Positions 31,648 to 44,114 of a stretch of 64,000 nt of DNA are shown in pieces; positions within the stretch are counted from its first letter, which is position 1, and each line of letters begins with the position of its first letter. A program made the translations under genes and the position numbers. This DNA is from Galeopsis tetrahit. Taxonomy: Eukaryota; Streptophyta; Magnoliopsida; Lamiales; Lamiaceae. Location of the stretch: NCBI GenBank assembly GCA_963675135.1, contig OY776129.1, positions 78,581,348 to 78,645,347 of the forward strand, in the 5' to 3' direction. The notes below the pieces were generated by a model that saw only the letters and a program-made list of their open reading frames with translations, made no database searches and was not told where the DNA came from.

Positions 31648-33327
31648 ATGGTCGAAGAGAATTCTGCGGTTGATGGTTTGTCGACTGAGGAATGGTTGTC
31701 TCGTGCGCAAGGGCTCGTTCCGGGGGCGTTGGAGAAGGCGAGGGAGATTAAGGGGTTTCCGGGGAGGTGGAAGATGATAATTTCGAAGTTGGAGATGGTT
31801 CCGTCTCGATTATCTGATTTATCGAGCCACCCTTGTTTCTCGAAGAATGCTCTTTGTAAGGAGCAATTGCAGGCTGTGTCGAAGACATTGAACGAGGCGA
31901 TCGAGTTAGCTGAGCTGTGTTTGAAAGAGAAATACGAAGGGAAGCTACGAATGCAGAGTGATCTCGATGCACTTGCAGGGAAATTGGATTTGAATTTACG
32001 CGATTGTGGGCTTTTGATCAAAACCGGAGTTCTTGGCGAGGTGTCGTTTCCGTCGTCTGTAGCGAGTAGTGGTACTTGTGCTGATCCGGAAGCTGTAATT
32101 CATGGGAATTTACGAGAATTGCTTGCTCGTCTTCAAATCGGGCACTTGGAGTCGAAGCATAAGGCGCTCGATTGCCTCGTTGAATTCATGAAAGAGGACG
32201 AAAAGAACGTGTTGGCTGTAATCGGGCGAAGCAATATCGCAGCTTTAGTCCAATTGCTCACGGCTACGTCGCCTAGAATCCGAGAAAAAACCGTCACGGT
32301 TATCTGCTCGCTTGCGGAGTCGGGTAGTTGCGAGAATTGGCTCGTTTCGGAAGGCGTCCTGCCACCTCTCATAAGGCTTGTGGAATCTGGAAGTACTGTG
32401 GGGAAAGAAAAGGCTACAATTGCTCTTCAGAGGCTGTCGATGTTGTCTGAAACTGCTCGTTCGATCGTTGGCCATGGTGGGGTGAGGCCGTTGGTCGAGA
32501 TCTGTCGTACGGGCGATTCGGTAACGCAAGCTGCTGCCGCGTGCACGTTGAAGAACATCTCTGCTGTGCCTGAGGCAAGACAAGCACTTGCTGAAGAAGG
32601 GATTGTGAAAGTGATGATCAATCTTCTTGATTGTGGGATTCTTTTGGGATCTAAAGAGTATGCAGCTGAATGTTTGCAGAATCTGACGTCGAGCAACGAC
32701 GATCTCAAGCGATCGGCTATTTCGGAAGGCGCGATACGCAGCCTACTCGCTTATTTAGACGGTCCATTGCCTCAAGAGTCTGCAGTCGGGGCAGTTCGAA
32801 ACTTGGTCAGTTTATTGTCGATGGATGATTTGATCTCCGCGGGGCTTTTACCTCGATTAGTCCACGTGCTGAAGTCGGGGTCTCTTGGCGCTCAACAAGC
32901 TGCCACGTCAGCAATCTGTCGAATCTCGACCTCTGCAGAGATGAAAAAATTGATTGGTGAATCGGGGTGTATTCCGTTCCTCGTTAGAACGCTCGAGGCG
33001 AAAGCTAACACAGCTAGGGAGCTTTCGGCGCAAGCGATTGCTAGCTTGATGAGTCTGTCTCATAACTGTCGAGAAGTGAAAAAAGACGACAAAAGCGTCC
33101 CTAATTTGGTGGCGCTGCTCGATCCAAGCCCTCACAACACTGCCAAGAAGTACGCGGTTTTCTGCCTTACGCTGCTGTCAACGAGTAAAAAGTGCAAGAA
33201 GTTGATGATTTCGTACGGGGCGATTGGCTATCTCAAGAAGCTGACGGAAATGGAGATTCCGGGTGCGAAGAAGCTGCTCGAACGGTTAGAAAGAGGTAAG
33301 CTGAAAAGCTTGTTCAGCAGGAAATAG
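31648..33327 (+). CDS. Armadillo-repeat protein (vacuolar protein 8-like)
   Basis: The 559-aa product comes from one coding exon. Residues about 1-130 form a charged helical region with no U-box. From about residue 150 to 550 there are successive armadillo-type repeats, recognisable from blocks such as NIAALVQLL, VLPPLIRLVESG, VRPLVEICRTG, AAAACTLKNIS, GLLPRLVHVLKSG, GAQQAATSAICRIS and CIPFLVRTLEA. Each gives two or three helices that stack into a protein-binding superhelix. It resembles the plant ARM-repeat proteins related to the PUB10/VAC8 group but without an E3 domain. A scaffold or adaptor role is inferred; the partner is unknown. The ATG at 31648 is the first in the exon after the 3' splice site at 31618. 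It ends in a basic FSRK tail. The intact frame and strong codon bias make this a real gene. Confidence 0.93.
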   Translation: MVEENSAVDGLSTEEWLSRAQGLVPGALEKAREIKGFPGRWKMIISKLEMVPSRLSDLSSHPCFSKNALCKEQLQAVSKTLNEAIELAELCLKEKYEGKLRMQSDLDALAGKLDLNLRDCGLLIKTGVLGEVSFPSSVASSGTCADPEAVIHGNLRELLARLQIGHLESKHKALDCLVEFMKEDEKNVLAVIGRSNIAALVQLLTATSPRIREKTVTVICSLAESGSCENWLVSEGVLPPLIRLVESGSTVGKEKATIALQRLSMLSETARSIVGHGGVRPLVEICRTGDSVTQAAAACTLKNISAVPEARQALAEEGIVKVMINLLDCGILLGSKEYAAECLQNLTSSNDDLKRSAISEGAIRSLLAYLDGPLPQESAVGAVRNLVSLLSMDDLISAGLLPRLVHVLKSGSLGAQQAATSAICRISTSAEMKKLIGESGCIPFLVRTLEAKANTARELSAQAIASLMSLSHNCREVKKDDKSVPNLVALLDPSPHNTAKKYAVFCLTLLSTSKKCKKLMISYGAIGYLKKLTEMEIPGAKKLLERLERGKLKSLFSRK

Positions 33328-33808
33328 GATGAACGATCGAAGGATCGATAACGTTGTCGTCGTCGTTGTTGTACAATGGAAGTATATTTTTGAATCTTTG
33401 ATGACTTGTTTCATTCATAATGAAACAATACAATGTAGTAGTGATTAACAATATGTATGTCCTGAGAAGCAAATAGGTTCTTTTGTCTATTTAATGAAAT
33501 GTTGCTTGCATCCTTTTGTAAAAATCAATGAATAATCTATCTTTGTTTTCAATCGAGCTGCTCGTGAGCTCGGCTCGAATAACAGCTCTATGCACATTGG
33601 TTTGAATGTATGATGCACCTATATTGTGAAAACATAATTGATGGAATGAAAATTTGTTTTGTTGTGTTTTGCCCAAATTGGAAAAAGAATAGCATGTGCA
33701 AATTGCATCAAATGAGATATGGTTTGGTTATGTAGAGTTGTCATCATTTAGGCTGTTTCTTAATTCTAACCACTATTGCAACATTCCAAAATTCACAAAG
33801 GTGTATTA

Positions 33809-34027
33809 CTCCCTCCGTTCCAAAATTGTCCTATGTTCTTTTACTTTTATCCTAAAATATAGTCTTTCTTTTGAAAGTGTGTAAAATGTCAAATTACAAA
33901 ATCATTTAAATAAGAATATATTTGGAAGTTTGTAGGTAAAATTCAAAATCTTATACACAACACAATAAATGTATTTTATTGGGTTGTGTGAAAAATGAAA
34001 TGAATCATAAATTTGGAATGGAGGGAA
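33809..34027. mobile_element. Stowaway MITE
   Basis: CTCCCTCCGTTCCAAAATTG at the left and TTTGGAATGGAGGGAA at the right are inverted ends, with TA on both sides (33807-33808 and 34028-34029). Confidence 0.85.
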
Positions 34028-34584
34028 TATTTCATGTTTCACACTTTTTTTCTTCTTCATATTTCACATATTTATGGTTGCACTTTCATATTTATGCTAA
34101 ATTTTAATATTCTACGTCGATTTTAAAATCTGAATTTTGAAAAACAATTCATACACCACTTATATATTAACTATCACATTTTTTAATGCAGTCAATCTTT
34201 TTCTACACTTTAATATATTTAAATAATAATAATATAATAATATAACATCAATCATTTTTATACATGTGATATAAATATAAAGTTATTTGATAATTGATAG
34301 GTATTGTTTTAGCTATTGAAAATGACATGTCAACCTATTAACAGTTGGGTGGGTGGACAAAATCACATGCAATAGCCTAATTTCGAGATTACCTTGTCTT
34401 TTTAATAACAAAATTCGTGTTTTTGCTGCCTCTATTTTTGTAATTTTTAAAATAATAATTGTTAGTTTATTTATTTATTTGCTAAAAGTAAATTTGTTAT
34501 TGCTAGCTGGCTAATTATTGGATCCTCAACATGAATGATACATATGGGTGGGGTCCTCTATACTACTATCATAAATGTGGTGGG

Positions 34585-34881
34585 TAGGACTGTAAATTAG
34601 TCGAGTCGAGCCGAACGCGACGTAGTTTAAGTTTGTTTAAAATATTACCGAGCTTTGAAATTATTTTATGATAATTAATCAAGTCGGGTTCGAGTAGTTT
34701 GACATTTTTACACTAATTTAATATTTTCCGACTTATCGAGCTCGAACCGAGCTTATAATTATACCGAACGTAGATATATGTTCAAACTTGTTTGATATCC
34801 ATATTGAATCGAGTTCAAACAAGCTTTTACCGATCGACCTCGAATCGAGTATCAAATAGTTTATCTTGATTTTTAGCCCTA
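34585..34881. mobile_element. hAT-like MITE with CGAGCTCGA repeats
   Basis: Ends TAGGACTGTAAATTAG and TTTTTAGCCCTA are imperfect inverted repeats of the TAGGGCTG type, with inner GAGTCGAGCCGA / TCGAGCTCGAACC words. No perfect 8-bp duplication is seen. A related CGAGCTCGAC-rich fragment lies at about 61545-61605. Confidence 0.6.
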
Positions 34882-36104
34882 TTGGTATGTTGTATTTGGA
34901 GGAAACATTTTATAAGACTAATAATTATACAATCTTTTTTTGTCCAAAAATATATTATTATTGATATATAATAATGTATAATACCTTACTTATTGATATA
35001 TATTAATGTGTATATATATATATCATGTTTTCAAACCTTTTTTTTTTTCAAAATAAACAAACTAACACTAATAATGTTTTGAAAGTAAAAAAATCTTGCT
35101 ATAATGAAAATTAAGGATGTGCGAATAATGAAAAAAACATTCTTCATTAATTAATTAATAAAAATAAATTTTAAATTTTGAGAACTAAAAAAAGGAAAAA
35201 TGTTAAAAAAACTATATAAAATAATCAAATAATTAAAAACAAAAATGCTGGCCAGAAGTCCACAACATCAAATAAATGTAGCCCAGTCCATATTAAAACA
35301 ATATTAGGCTGTACAAAGTTTTCACCATTTGGGCCGAAACAATTAGCCCGTCTCTGTTTTTTTGAAAAGGCCACGGTTATACACACACAGAGTTATTGAG
35401 CACACCCACCCACTATCACACTTAATTTTTTTTAATTATAAATAAAACACTCTTTCAAAATTATTAATCATGTACTTAATTTAATTTATTTTCAATTTTG
35501 AATTCATTTATTTTTAAATAATTAATTTGTTTTATAATTAATTTATAAATTTCATAATATATTTAGATATACAACTATTTTTTATCTTAAGTTTTAAATA
35601 GAGATATATAATTTTTACATTATTTTTTAATATAAATACATAATATTTACAAAAAGTTGCATTTGAGTGCAAATTTCTTAAATAATTACATTTCCATAAC
35701 TGATCGACCGAGGACATTATCAATTTTGAATTTGATTGAAACAAAAAATTGATTATTCAATTTTGATAGTGATTAAATGTAGGTGATCAAATTCGAAAAA
35801 TGATAAATTTTAGTGATAAAATTGATATTTTTTAAGAAATAAACACAGTGTACGTGGATAGAGATACACTGTCTCAATTTTTTAATAAGTGATGTTTTAG
35901 CCTTTTCTTTTAGATACAATTCAGTGATGTTTTTATAATTATGCTCTTCCTTTAACTTTAGAAAATTAATTATTTAAAAAATAAAATTGTAAAGACTTAA
36001 AAAATATAATGGAATTGGTTAAAACTTTTGATTTTTTTTTGAAATATAATGTGAACTATGAAAAATGTGCATTAGTGAATTGTCGTGATTAGAGACCCCC
36101 TTTA

Positions 36105-36383
36105 CTCCATCCGTCCTATAATTACTTTGATACTTTTCTTTTCGGGACGGTTTCACAATAACTTTCACATTTTTAAAATAGAATTTTTTTACACATTACT
36201 TTTTCTTTACACATACACAAAAAAACTCATTTCTTTACTTTATATATAAAGTTTTACAAAAAAAAGAAAAATAAAAAAAAATCCACTCATTATTACACTT
36301 TCTTAATACGAGGGTATAGTTATTAATACTTTTTTAATTTCAACAAATTTTACGAAAATATCACTTATTAAAAAATGAGGGAG
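36105..36383. mobile_element. Diverged Stowaway MITE
   Basis: CTCCATCCGTCC after TA at the left and AATGAGGGAG before TA at the right. The inner parts of the ends pair poorly. Confidence 0.6.
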
Positions 36384-36634
36384 TATATACAGTATTAAAA
36401 AATAAAAAACAAGAAAATAGGAAGTTTAAAAAAAAAAGAGGACAAAAACACGCCTTTAATTTAGTCATATTATATTATTCATCATGGGAATAAAAATAAA
36501 TAATTATGCAGCATACTATTTTCTCATTTTCTCTCACATCAGTAAGAGAGAGAGAAACAAATATTGTGAATTTCAAGACGAAAGGGGTTAGGCACGATTC
36601 TCCGTATTGCGGCTGCCATCTGTATCTATCTATC

Positions 36635-36699
36635 TATATAATAGTTCGGTAGAGCCTTGATTCTTCAATCTCTCCTCCAATTGTTGCTGCTATACTCAG
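36635..36699 (+). promoter_or_regulatory. TATA box and leader exon end of PEX11
   Basis: TATATAATA (36635-36643) is followed by a short CT-rich leader. The leader exon probably ends at 36699 (CTCAG before GTACGA) and is spliced to 37601, 17 bases before the ATG. Confidence 0.55.
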
Positions 36700-37617
36700 G
36701 TACGAAACCTTGAATTTCTCTGGATTTTGCTTTTATTTTTATGTTTCTGTACCAATTTATTTTGATTCATGTTGCGAAGAAAAGCTGATGCTCGATGATG
36801 ATGAAAATCTCATCTCGTGATTAGGAGTGAAAGGTTTTTTAGTTTTTGTTTTTGGAAGTGTTGGTGTATGTTAAATAGTCTATAGGAATAGTGAAGTAGC
36901 ACAAATCAGGCCGCAACGAATTTGGAGGCGTTGACTGTGAATTCAAATCATGTTTTGTTATATTTATGAATTTTGATGAAAAACCACTGTTACCTTGTGT
37001 TATTGGAATTTATTGGAATCTTCAATTGAAACATGTGTTATTGCTGTAGGCTAATTGCTTAAATTTTCAGCTGATAGCATGCTAAACTCTTGTTATATAC
37101 TGGAATCAAGTGGCTGTCCTTTTGAAAACAAAATGGGCGTGTTTGTGTGTCTGTGTCCTCAAGGAATAGGATAATTCTTATGGTTATTCGTGTTAAATTC
37201 GAATAAACTGCTGTCTGATAAAGATGGTTGATCAAGCTATAATGGCTATCTCCAAGTAAATAATCAAAATTGAAGAGCCTGAGGTCATTATATTGATGAA
37301 TGAATCAAAAGTGTTTTTTCATTGACTTGAACTGATCAAAATTGATTTTCGCTTTACAAGAACTGCTTAATGCTTACACAATTGTATTACTGTCTATCTG
37401 AACTTTTAGTTCTTAATGTAAACTAGAACTATGCCCTATGCAGGCTCTAACATTGAAATGAAGTAGTATGATTCTACATCTTATCATGTAGTTTGGATTT
37501 GCTGATACTAAATTTACTGTATTGACCTACCAAGCTTCTTATAACTTGCATATCTCTATCCAATAATGTGAAGTGAGTCGGTTGGTCCTCAAATTTTTAG
37601 GTTCAAAGAGATAAAAC

Positions 37618-38952
37618 ATGAGTTCATTGGATGTTGCTCGAACTGAGCTTGCTCTTGCTGTTCTGTATCTGAACAAAGCTGAAGCTAGGGATAAGATATG
37701 CAGGGCAATCCAATATGGTTCAAAGTTCTTGAGTAATGGAGAGCCCGGCACAGCTCAGAATGTTGACAAAACAACTAGCTTGGCTCGAAAAGTTTTCCGT
37801 TTGTTCAAGGTTAGCTTCCTAATAGTTTCAGTGAGCAATTAGGGGTATTGTAAAATCTAAGAGTTATGATACAGAGAGGTGTTTAACCTTCATTATGATG
37901 CCATTTATCTTGTCTTGAATAACTTTCTGTATCTCTTCTTGTTACAGTTTGTCAATGATCTCCATGCTCTCATTAGCCCAAATGCTCCCGGAACTCCTCT
38001 CCCTCTAATTTTGTTGGGAAAGGTAATAACTCTCTAGTTACTTTTATTTCTACTTAATCTTCTGCTGTAATCTTAACCCTCTTTTTTGGTAACTCTCGCA
38101 GTCAAAAAATGCCCTCTTGTCCACTTTCTTGTTTTTGGATCAAATTGTGTGGCTAGGCAGGACTGGCATTTACACGGTATATCTTTTAACATCTTAATTC
38201 ATCATTTTTTGGGAAGAAATTGTATGGTGAGCAGAAGTTTTTCTGACACAGAACAAAGAACTTGTAGAAGTGATCGGAAGGATATCTCTTTTCTGTTGGT
38301 TGGGTTCTTCTGTCTGCACCACTTTGGTTGAGGTATGTTGTCGTTCTCCCACTTTTTTTTCAATCTTCAATGTGTTGGTGTTCTTGTGAGGTTCTTAAGC
38401 TACGACAATGTCTTTGCCTGCTTCGTTGTTACACTAGGTTGGCGAAATCGGGAGGCTTTCAGCATCACTGAAGAAGTTAGAGAAGGAACTGAAGAACACT
38501 GACAAGCATAAGGTTTGCGTCTCTTGAGTACTAAATTTTTAGGGAATTTAAACTTGAATTCTAGTTAATGATATATTGGCTATTGCTGTGGTGCTCCTGT
38601 GTTACTTTTTTTTTTTGTACCAGAATGAGCAATACCGAAGTAAGCTTCAAAAATCAAACGACAGATCTGTGGCCCTTGTTAAATCAGTCCTGGATATGGG
38701 GGTTGCAGTTGGCTTGCTACAACTTGCACCCAATAAAATCACTCCTCGTGTAACAGGTGCCTTGGGATTCACGAGCTCTCTCATATCCTGCTACCAGGTA
38801 TCTTATTTCTTCATGTTCATCGTCTTTATTCTACTGTTCTGTTCGGTTATTTTCTCATAGAAATGGGGCATTTGCGATTTTGCCAAACTTATTTGACTCA
38901 TTGTGTCGTGCAGTTGCTGCCATCTCCACCACCGAAGACGAAGGCAACCTGA
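37618..38952 (+). CDS. PEX11: Peroxisomal membrane protein 11 (PEX11C/D/E type)
   Basis: PEX11 is an integral peroxisomal membrane protein that elongates peroxisomes and promotes their division. Coding exons: 37618-37809, 37948-38022, 38102-38176, 38252-38332, 38438-38512, 38624-38797 and 38914-38952, all GT-AG, all phase 0 and summing to 236 codons plus stop, the usual length of plant PEX11C-E. The N-terminal helix region includes DKICRAIQYGSKFL, the amphipathic stretch that bends membranes in this family. Hydrophobic segments lie around ISLFCWLGSSVC and in the C-terminal third. The last residues, KTKAT, fit a KXKXX dilysine motif, as known for plant PEX11C/D. The 3' end faces GNL2, with 352 bases between the two stop codons. 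Confidence 0.95.
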
Positions 38953-39304
38953 AGTGAACTTTATGAAATAATAATTACTTGGTACTAAGAAGCTGTAATA
39001 GGAATATGATCAATTTGCTAGACTACAAGTTGGGTATGGTTAAAATTTCACCTTTTTTAACCCTATGTAACTGTCCATTTTTTTTTCTTATACATTTTGG
39101 CAATGATGTATACAGCTTCGTATTTGTGTTGAACGATTCGTCTCAGTTCTTGATAATTCAGTTTTTATCATTTAGTGAGGGGTATAAAATAAGATGCAAA
39201 TTTGTAAATGTTTATGATTACATAGTGACCAGGAAGAGTAGGTATGCAACGGTCGGTTTGGTTATCGAACCAAATTACAAAAATCGTATTGATTTAGTCT
39301 ATGT

Positions 39305-42300
39305 TTAATCAGTATTGTTTCCCTCAGGAAACAAGTCAGCTGTAAGTGCTGGAGCAATCCATTGTATCTGATAAAATGTTGTATCCCACAAATCATCTTC
39401 TCCATTCATCTTCAATATCGCCTTTTCCTTCATACTCATCACCATCTTTCTCAACAAATCCGGAATCACATCGGGCAATTTCGACTCGCCATACTCTCCC
39501 AACTCCGCCTTCATACACGTATCCATTCGCCTCAGTATTCCCAACCAGAACGTCCTAAAATTATTGCTCTCTGAAATCGGCTTCAAGAAAAGCAGATACA
39601 TATCTGCCAACACTTGCATCGAAATCTTAAGCGTACCTTCCATGCTCCTCGTCTCCCTTTCTGCATTCTCTCGTCTCGAGTATTGCAGCATCTTTTCATG
39701 CAGATCATCAACCATCGCAAATATCACGTTGTAAAACGAGTTAATACAGCTTGTTGGCGTTGCCAACAGCTCTTCAGCCAATATGAAGCTTCTCTCGAGT
39801 GATTTCACAGCATGGTTTCGTACCTCTTCTCTTCTGGCAAGACTCGTCTTTTTTAAGGATTCTCCGAGCCTTTGAAAGAAACTAATGGGATTATAAATCC
39901 TCGAACTTTCTTCAATCAATGTGCTACCCCCGTTGCTTCCTGTACTGCTTCCCGGATCTGAATATCCGCCTTTAAACCATTCGACTAATAAGGTTGCTGA
40001 TTCTGCTAACAGGTCCATTATCTTGACATTCTTCTCTACACGGCTGTTTCTGAGTGCAACAAAGGCGAATGCACAGTCAATGATGTAGGTGTAGTTTGTT
40101 CGCGTTATGTTGTTCCTGTCGGCCATGAGTTGGAGCAGTGTCTCGACTCCATGATCGTATGTTTCTGGGTGACGACCTGTGACAGACAGCAGATGAAGGA
40201 CCGACATCCACCCTAGATGCGTTTGCAGCTTGCTCGGGTACTCTGTGATCATTCTGCTTGCAGAATGCAATAAAAACTCACAACAAGTGTCAAGTATCTC
40301 TTTCTCCATCCTCCACATTAAAATAATAGACTTGAAAATGAGTTCTTCTGATCCCTCCATTTGATCTGAAGCAAGAAGCTTGAGGCACATCTTCATGAGG
40401 CATATAATGGCCTTTTCGGAGAATGGAATGGGCGAAAACAGTGGAAACTGCGACACTTCTAGCAAGTATTCATGGTAATAAGGCCAAAACGTCGGTAGTC
40501 TATGCGCATTCGCAAGAGCCATCAAGCTTATAAGTTCCCAACAAAATCCAACTGTCTCCTCTTCCTCAACTGGTGTGCTGAACTTCTGCCCTTTTCCAGC
40601 TGCAGCGAAGATAATGCAGCGCCCGAGATTGAGCAGAGAGTCTTCAGGGAGAGTCGAGCTTGTGCTGAAGATGCTTCCAATACGACATTGTTGAATGATG
40701 GTCATGTTCTGTTCAAACTCGTTTAACCCGAGACTTAGAGCTTCTTCAACACTCTCCATTGACATCAAGTTTACAATCCCATGATTCTTAACCGGCTCAG
40801 GATTCTCTGACTCCATAACAGATTGTGGGAGCAACTTGAGCCTTTTGAGCTTCAATAAGCAGTCAATGATGGTTCTCCACCCCCCTTTGATGGAATCTTT
40901 GAACGCGTTCGCAATGTTGAAAACAGCAAGAATCGCCATCTTTGGCTTCATGTCGTGGCTGAAGGCGTATAGCGTCTCTTCAGCAGAGGCGTAAGGGTTG
41001 AGCAACGTGGTAAATTTGCAGAACGAGCAAAGGAGCTCGTCTAGAGTGTCTTCTAATCCGTACTGAGCAATTCTAGCTATCGAGAACAATGCTTCGACGC
41101 ATTCATGAAGGACTTCCTCATCATCACAATGCTCAAACACTGCTGCAACAGTTGCAACTGATGGTCCAGCAATAGCAGCAAACATATCCCTCCCCAATCT
41201 ACGGTCAAAATCACACAAGATAAATGGTTGCATAATCTTAGTCCGGTTTATCACCTGGATCCATCTATTCGGATTCATATCAACGACTGGACCAGCTGAG
41301 TTATCGAGGCTGAGTGCATTCGTTGAAATGGACAGGAAAAGCTCACAAAGATACTCGCGAGGCAGATCGTTCCCTCCATTGATTGATCGATTGTTTTTGA
41401 TAAACTCCTCCTCAGTCATCCTCTTCTTCACCTGTGGATTATGCTGATCAGTATTCAGCATAATGATGGAGTAGCAGAATATCATAACAGCATCCTTGCT
41501 TGCAAAAATATCCGACGATTGTTGATCATAGAACCTTTCGGAGAAGGCCTCAACAACTCTCTGGATCTTCTGAGACTCTCCAGGCAATCTGAAGCTCTCT
41601 AAGTAAGTTCTAAGAGACGAGTCGAGGTTCATCCCCGTGAACTCAAATGTATTGGTGAATTCTTTCAGGACTTGAACATTAAAAGCATCAGGATCCCCAA
41701 GAAACTCCCCTATTGTTACCTTATCAAGTTTAGGCGTATAACGAAAGAAATACGCGTAAGCTTTCGCATTTGGTGGATCAGATATCAGCTTCGAAACTTT
41801 CAGATACTCCAAACCTTTTCTATCATCCCTATTATAATGACTCCCTGCTATAAGAATCTTCCTCTTCTGCACTTTTCTCACTCTCACATAATCAATCCAA
41901 CTATTCAAATCCTCCCCTTGTGGCTGCTCTTCCCAGAAAGGCCTGTATTCGGATATCTCAACGGGGTAGGTCCCACACGCTTCCCCTTGTTCATCCTCCT
42001 CTTTATCAATCCTATCAGCAATGTAGTGGAAGATGATAGCAAGGCCTTCGAAAGCCTGAACTTGAATGCTCGTCAGCAACGCGCCTGTTGGGAATGCATA
42101 CTTGCACAACACTTTCCCCATCTCTTCAAACACATTTCTTAAAGTTGGATCACAATCATAGTTCACATAGGCTTCTGTTATGAAAGACGGCTGCCTGCAG
42201 AAGTTTATCATCGCTTCGATTGCTACTTCCTGCAGCCCAAACGGGCTTCCTGGATACGCGACTCTCAGCAACACAAATGAGAAAAATGCTTCCAGTTGGA

Positions 42301-43576
42301 GACGTATAGACCTGCATTTTACGCAAAGAAACGCAATCACTCACCTTCACCATTACTACAATTTAGATTCGTAAGATGATTCACCTGCGAAGGAAGTGGT
42401 AGAGGTTAAGAACTGTGCTTGAAATCATGGACAGGATTAAGGGGCTGGAGGAAACTCCATAATAGATTAAATGATGAAACAAATCATCTTGAATCATTCT
42501 CAAAAGCTTGGGGTGTCTGCCTATACTGCCTCCACTCAATTCTACACAAGAATTGATCAAATAAAGCGCGAAAACTTTTGTGTTTTCGTCAGTCACAGGG
42601 TAAGTCACTCCATCTGATTCCACAATATCGACCACATTCATTAACGCGCACAGGAAATGGAAGATATCTACCGCGGAACCAATCCCATATCCTGATTCCA
42701 TGTAACCATCTTCCTCAGTGTCTGATTCAGAATTCTCCCAATCTTTAACATCAATTTCCGGAAACCTTGAATATATAATCTGCACCAGCTCATGCATAGT
42801 GTACCTGGCTGTACGTTGCAGCAAATCGCCACGGCTTGCTGACTGTCGAACGACCTAAAAACACACCAATATTACTAAAAAGTGTAAGTCAACTAAAAAT
42901 ATTATTAATAATTGAAAAGTGCAACACCATTTACCAAAAAGTGTAAGTCAGTAAAACTGAAAAGTGCAACATGGACTAGGGTTCACACTCAAGTCCATAG
43001 CAGACCAACCTGAAAACAAGTATTGACAACAGTGCAAACAGAGTGATCAGTGAGGAGAATCGAAGCACGATGCCTCATGATGGCGGTCAAGACGTGCAAG
43101 ATCCTCATCATGACGGCGTCTTCTGCCACAAGGTTCGTTTTCTCCAAACGACAGCCTGTGACAGCAGTGACAGCAGAGTTGATCACGTCTCTTGCACCTG
43201 GAGTTCTTTCGTCGAACATGGCAAGGCGAAGGATTTTGAGGACAGATTGAAGGGCGACGGCAGTGGCACTAGCTGGAATGTCGTCACTCTGTATGACATC
43301 AAGGAAAGGCGAGACGTAGACGGATGGATCAGTCATTCGCCATTCCTGTTGAGGGTTGAAGAGCAGGGCTCTGAGAGATTTAAGAGATTGTAAAACGGAT
43401 GCATCGTAATTGTCATCCGGATAATGATGATGGTGATGATGATGCCTATGATACAACCCCGGATTCGACTGTCGAATAACGGCAAGAACAGCTCCCACCT
43501 CTGTGTTCAGCATGCATGATAGTCCTAATTCTTTTCTTTTTGCTTTTTTTTCTTCATCTTCTTCCATGTTATCCAT
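39305..43576 (-). CDS. GNL2: GNOM-like ARF guanine-nucleotide exchange factor, GNL2 type
   Basis: A large GBF-class ARF-GEF that activates ARF GTPases at Golgi/endosomal membranes for vesicle budding. Exons on the complement: 43576-43010, 42854-42385 and 42311-39305, summing to 1347 codons plus stop. The N-terminal DCB region starts after a charged leader with ELGLSCMLNTEVGAV; a histidine run (HHHHHHH) near residue 46 is unusual. HUS-box-type sequence (AYVNYDCDP) follows in exon 3. The Sec7 domain (residues about 490-680) contains FRLPGESQKIQ, whose Glu (about 591) is the catalytic finger, and FASKDAVMIFCYSIIMLNTDQHNP. HDS helices follow to the C-terminal IQWIAPAL block. Overall wording matches Arabidopsis GNL2, the pollen-specific paralogue, more than GNOM or GNL1; expression here is unknown. 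Intron 1 is largely MITE-derived. Confidence 0.95.
42911..43009. mobile_element. MITE-derived sequence forming most of GNL2 intron 1
   Basis: The stretch is nearly identical to one arm of the hairpin element at 54173-54340, including GCAACACCATTTACC, AAAAAGTGTAAGTCAGTAAA and CATAGCAGACCAA. Its outer end lies at the 5' splice site. A second, degenerate copy of the same words follows in direct orientation at about 42865-42897. Intron 1 (42855-43009) is only 155 bases long. Confidence 0.75.
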
Positions 43577-43795
43577 CTTTACATATGCAGATCAGATTAA
43601 CCACTTCAAATCTTCTGTTCTAGTTATGTTTGGAGATGAATTTACTTAATTTAGCTATTTACTTTTTGTGGTTAGAATTTAAGAATTGAATTATTCTTCC
43701 ACTATTTTTGTACTTTATGTTTCGATAAAGAATCATATCCATGAGAATATGTATACTATTAAATGAAATATCTATAGCAACGAAACTCCCGTCTC

Positions 43796-44063
43796 ATACT
43801 TGAAGGCTCAAACTAATTGGCAAGCACGGGTTTTAATGAATGAATTATATTGTGTAAGATAAAGTGGAGGTAGTAAAGACTTTTCAACTTTATAAATAGT
43901 AATAAAACTACTTTTTAGTGTAATAAAGTAGTGACATTTGTTGTAATATTGTGATGTTTTGAGGGGAGTGTTTAAAAGTGCTTTTGCTATTTTAAGTAAT
44001 GTGCCTTCAAATATGAGACGCCCAAAATGATAAAATGTGTCTTCAAGTATGGGACGGAGGGAG
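43796..44063. mobile_element. Stowaway MITE upstream of GNL2
   Basis: CTCCCGTCTCATACTTGAAG at the left and CTTCAAGTATGGGACGGAGG with GAG then TA at the right are inverted ends. It lies 220 bases upstream of the GNL2 start codon and is related to the copy at 26006-26222. Confidence 0.8.
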
Positions 44064-44114
44064 TACGTTTTTTGATAAAATAAGTACTACATTAGTTATT
44101 ATATCAAATTTAGA

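Larger units (their letters stand above)
33400..36630. other. Gene-free AT-rich region with several MITEs
   Basis: The ARM gene's 3' untranslated region occupies the first 100 or so bases. Beyond it there are two Stowaways and a hAT-type MITE (listed) and AT-rich DNA without coding features. Confidence 0.6.
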
